From Amycolatopsis alba DSM 44262 (GTDB lineage Bacteria; Actinomycetota; Actinomycetes; Mycobacteriales; Pseudonocardiaceae): a DNA stretch of 64,000 nucleotides. Location: positions 2,559,665 through 2,623,664 of the forward strand of contig NZ_KB913032.1 of NCBI RefSeq assembly GCF_000384215.1, written 5' to 3'. The stretch's first letter is position 1, and every line of letters begins with the position of its first letter. The notes below the pieces were generated by a model. It worked only from the letters and a program-made list of their open reading frames with translations, did no database searches and had not been told where the DNA came from. Shown here in pieces: positions 62,173 to 64,000 of this stretch. Made by a program: the position numbers and the translations under genes.

Positions 62173-64000
62173 GTGACGGCAACGAAGCCTGAAGCCGATG
62201 GGGCGGTCGCACCTGGCTCGACGGTGCTGATCAGAGGAGAGGAATGGCTGGTCAGCGCAGTGGAAGAGACCACTGACGGGCAGCTCGTTCATGTGCAAGG
62301 CCTTGGCGAGCTGGTCAGAGGCACCAGTGCGTCGTTCTACCGCAACCTCGACGAGGTCGTCCCCCTGGAGCCCGCCGACGCGACGGTCGTCACCGACGAC
62401 AGTCCCCGCTACCGCACCGCCCGGCTCTGGCTGGAGTCGACGATCCGCAAGACCCCACAGCCCATCGGCGAGCAGGCGTTGTCGGTGGCCACACGGGGGC
62501 TCGCCGACGCATTGAGCTACCAGCAGTCGGCAGTACGCAAGGCGCTCGATCCAGCGAACCTGAGACCACGGCTGCTCCTGGCGGACGCGGTTGGGCTCGG
62601 CAAGACCCTCGAGATCGGCATGATCCTCTCGGAGCTGGTGCGCCGAGGGCGAGGTGAACGCATTCTCGTCGTGACACCCAGGCACGTGCTGGAACAAATG
62701 CAGCACGAGCTCTGGTGCCGATTCGCATTGCCGTTCGTACGGCTGGACTCGGCGGGGATTCAGCGGGTGCGGCAGAAGCTGCCTGCCACCCGTAATCCGT
62801 TCACCTATTTCAAGCGGGCGATCATCTCGATCGACACACTGAAGTCGGACCGCTACGTGGCGAGCCTGAGCAAACAGCGCTGGGACGCAGTGGTGATCGA
62901 CGAGTCGCACAACCTGTCCAACTCGACGACGATGAACAACCGACTGGCCAGGATCCTCGCCCGTAACGCCGAGGCGTTGATCCTCGCGTCGGCGACGCCG
63001 CACAACGGGCGTGCCGACTCGTTCGCCGAACTGCTCAGACTGCTCGATCCGTCCGCAGTTCCACCGGACGGCCAGCTCGACAAGGAAGAGGTGCGCAGGC
63101 TGGTAGTGCGCAGGCACCGGCACAGCCCGGAGGTCGCACAGGTCGTCGGCGCCGACTGGGCACCGCGGCAGGAGCCGGAGAACCTTCTCGTCCCAGCGAC
63201 GACCGAGGAGAATGCGGTCGCTCGTGAGCTCGCGGACACCTGGCTTTGGCCGGGGCCAGGCGGGAGTCCTTATTCGGGACAAAACGCGTCGCTGTTTCCG
63301 TGGACCTTGGCCAAGGCGTTTCTGTCCTCACCGGCAGCCCTGCGGGAAAGCATCGACGGCAGACTTGGCAGGCTCGGCGACGACGATCAGGCCGCGCGGG
63401 AACGCCGGGCGCTGCAGGAACTTGCCGAGCTGAATGACAATTGCCGGACCTCCGCGAAGTATCAGCGGCTTGTCGAGCACCTGAAGAAGATCGGGGTCGG
63501 CAAGAACAAGCCGATCCGCGCCGTGGTGTTCGCTGAGCGGGTGGAGACGTTGCGGTGGCTTCAACGTAGTTTGCCGAAGGACCTGAAAGTGCCTGCCGAA
63601 GCCGTGGAGTTGATGCACGGCGGGCTCGCCGACGACAAGCAGCAAGCTGTCGTCGAGGCGTTCAAACAGGAACAGGCGCCGGTGCGGGTGCTGGTCACCG
63701 GGGACGTCGCGTCCGAGGGCGTCAACCTGCACGCGCAATGCCACCACCTGATTCATTACGACATCCCGTGGAGCCTGATCCGGATCGAGCAACGCAACGG
63801 CCGGATCGACCGGTACGGGCAGAAAAATCCCCCGTTGATCACTGCTTTGCTGCTTGATCCGGACGGTGAGAAGTTCGCCGGTGACGTACGGATTCTGGCC
63901 AGGCTGCTCGAGAAGGAGAACGAGGCGCACACCGCGCTCGGTGACGTCGCTTCGCTGATGGGCCACTACGACGTGAAGAGCGAGGAGGACGACATCCGCG
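62173..64000 (+). CDS. drmD: SNF2-type helicase, DrmD-like (partial, runs off window)
   Basis: 609 codons are visible from a GTG at 62173 (GAGAGGTAG upstream) with no stop. Walker A is ADAVGLGKTLE (A137-E147), the DExH box is VVIDESHNLSNS (D243-H246), ILASATPHNG is motif III, and the second lobe has VLVTGDVASEGVNLHAQCHHLIHYDIPWSLIRIEQRNGRIDRYGQ-type motifs V-VI. This is the SNF2/RapA-like plan of DISARM DrmD. It is divergent from vsr with 90 bp between. DrmD marks class 1 DISARM. Confidence 0.82.
   Translation, partial: MTATKPEADGAVAPGSTVLIRGEEWLVSAVEETTDGQLVHVQGLGELVRGTSASFYRNLDEVVPLEPADATVVTDDSPRYRTARLWLESTIRKTPQPIGEQALSVATRGLADALSYQQSAVRKALDPANLRPRLLLADAVGLGKTLEIGMILSELVRRGRGERILVVTPRHVLEQMQHELWCRFALPFVRLDSAGIQRVRQKLPATRNPFTYFKRAIISIDTLKSDRYVASLSKQRWDAVVIDESHNLSNSTTMNNRLARILARNAEALILASATPHNGRADSFAELLRLLDPSAVPPDGQLDKEEVRRLVVRRHRHSPEVAQVVGADWAPRQEPENLLVPATTEENAVARELADTWLWPGPGGSPYSGQNASLFPWTLAKAFLSSPAALRESIDGRLGRLGDDDQAARERRALQELAELNDNCRTSAKYQRLVEHLKKIGVGKNKPIRAVVFAERVETLRWLQRSLPKDLKVPAEAVELMHGGLADDKQQAVVEAFKQEQAPVRVLVTGDVASEGVNLHAQCHHLIHYDIPWSLIRIEQRNGRIDRYGQKNPPLITALLLDPDGEKFAGDVRILARLLEKENEAHTALGDVASLMGHYDVKSEEDDIR

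Larger units (their letters stand above)
53714..64000. mobile_element. Defence island adjoining tRNA-Ala (left part; right end outside window)
   Basis: From the tRNA terminator to the window end the genes are all of defence type and none belongs to the conserved backbone. Base and codon use are visibly less GC-extreme than in the flanking core genes (for example AACAACAATG and frequent TTG/AAG/GGA codons). No integrase is in view, and no copy of the tRNA 3' end was found within the window, so the right boundary and any mobility genes must lie further right. Confidence 0.6.

Noticed and set aside
53641..64000. Search for a second copy of the tRNA-Ala 3' end as an attR site.
   Set aside because: No copy of the T-arm/acceptor sequence was noticed within the window, so integration at the tRNA is an inference only.
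62173..64000. drmC (phospholipase-D-like nuclease) in the island.
   Set aside because: No HKD motif is visible in the encoded proteins up to the window end; it may lie further right.
1..64000. CRISPR arrays and insertion sequences.
   Set aside because: No regularly spaced direct repeats and no transposase with terminal repeats were seen.

Overview
This window is chromosomal DNA from a high-GC actinomycete. Gene content, codon use and gene order point to Pseudonocardiales (Amycolatopsis-like). From memory of the M. tuberculosis H37Rv map, the backbone follows the conserved Rv0992c-Rv1015c block: rplY-pth, a fatty-acyl-AMP ligase (Pks16-like), ispE, rsmA, rpfB, tatD, metG, pabB, rsmI, pmt, and further on 5-formyl-THF cyclo-ligase, moeA, a RimJ-like GNAT and the SepX/GlpR membrane protein. 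Accessory genes are inserted at several points.

Layout. 0-5.1 kb: F420-dependent oxidoreductase, NAD(P)-binding protein, lipoprotein, rplY-pth and two small DivIVA-motif proteins. 5.1-18 kb, almost all on the minus strand: FAAL, ABC-F, ispE, an orphan MetN-like ATPase behind a SAM riboswitch, rsmA, rpfB, tatD and metG, interrupted by a truncated DUF222 gene on the plus strand. 18-24 kb: a PadR-controlled DrrAB-like exporter with clear palindromic operators, a GH25-like protein, pabB, and a quinone oxidoreductase divergent from a TetR gene. 24-48 kb: rsmI/pmt, then a long accessory stretch with a serine/threonine kinase of unusual topology, propionyl-CoA synthetase, a secreted hexosaminidase, an aldehyde dehydrogenase with DUF779 partner and GAF regulator, an SGNH hydrolase-TetR operon with twin operators, a NarL-type two-component system, an FAD oxidoreductase, an ArsR/membrane-protein pair and an MMPL transporter. 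48-53.6 kb: a eukaryotic-type UDP-glucose pyrophosphorylase, the folate cyclo-ligase, what looks like a galU fossil exactly where bacterial galU normally sits, moeA, a GNAT, sepX and tRNA-Ala(CGC).

The most striking part is 53.7-64 kb. Directly downstream of tRNA-Ala the sequence changes to a defence island. It holds a C5-cytosine methyltransferase (minus strand), a full-length sigma-70-family factor, a large helicase (DrmA-like), a DUF1998/DrmB-like zinc protein, a Vsr-type endonuclease and a SNF2-type helicase (DrmD-like) that runs off the window. This is a DISARM-like anti-phage system. Its unusual features are a dedicated sigma factor at the head of the drmA-drmB operon, a Vsr nuclease, and a mix of class-1 (drmD) and class-2 (5mC methyltransferase) parts. 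The island continues past the right edge, so drmC or other members cannot be excluded.
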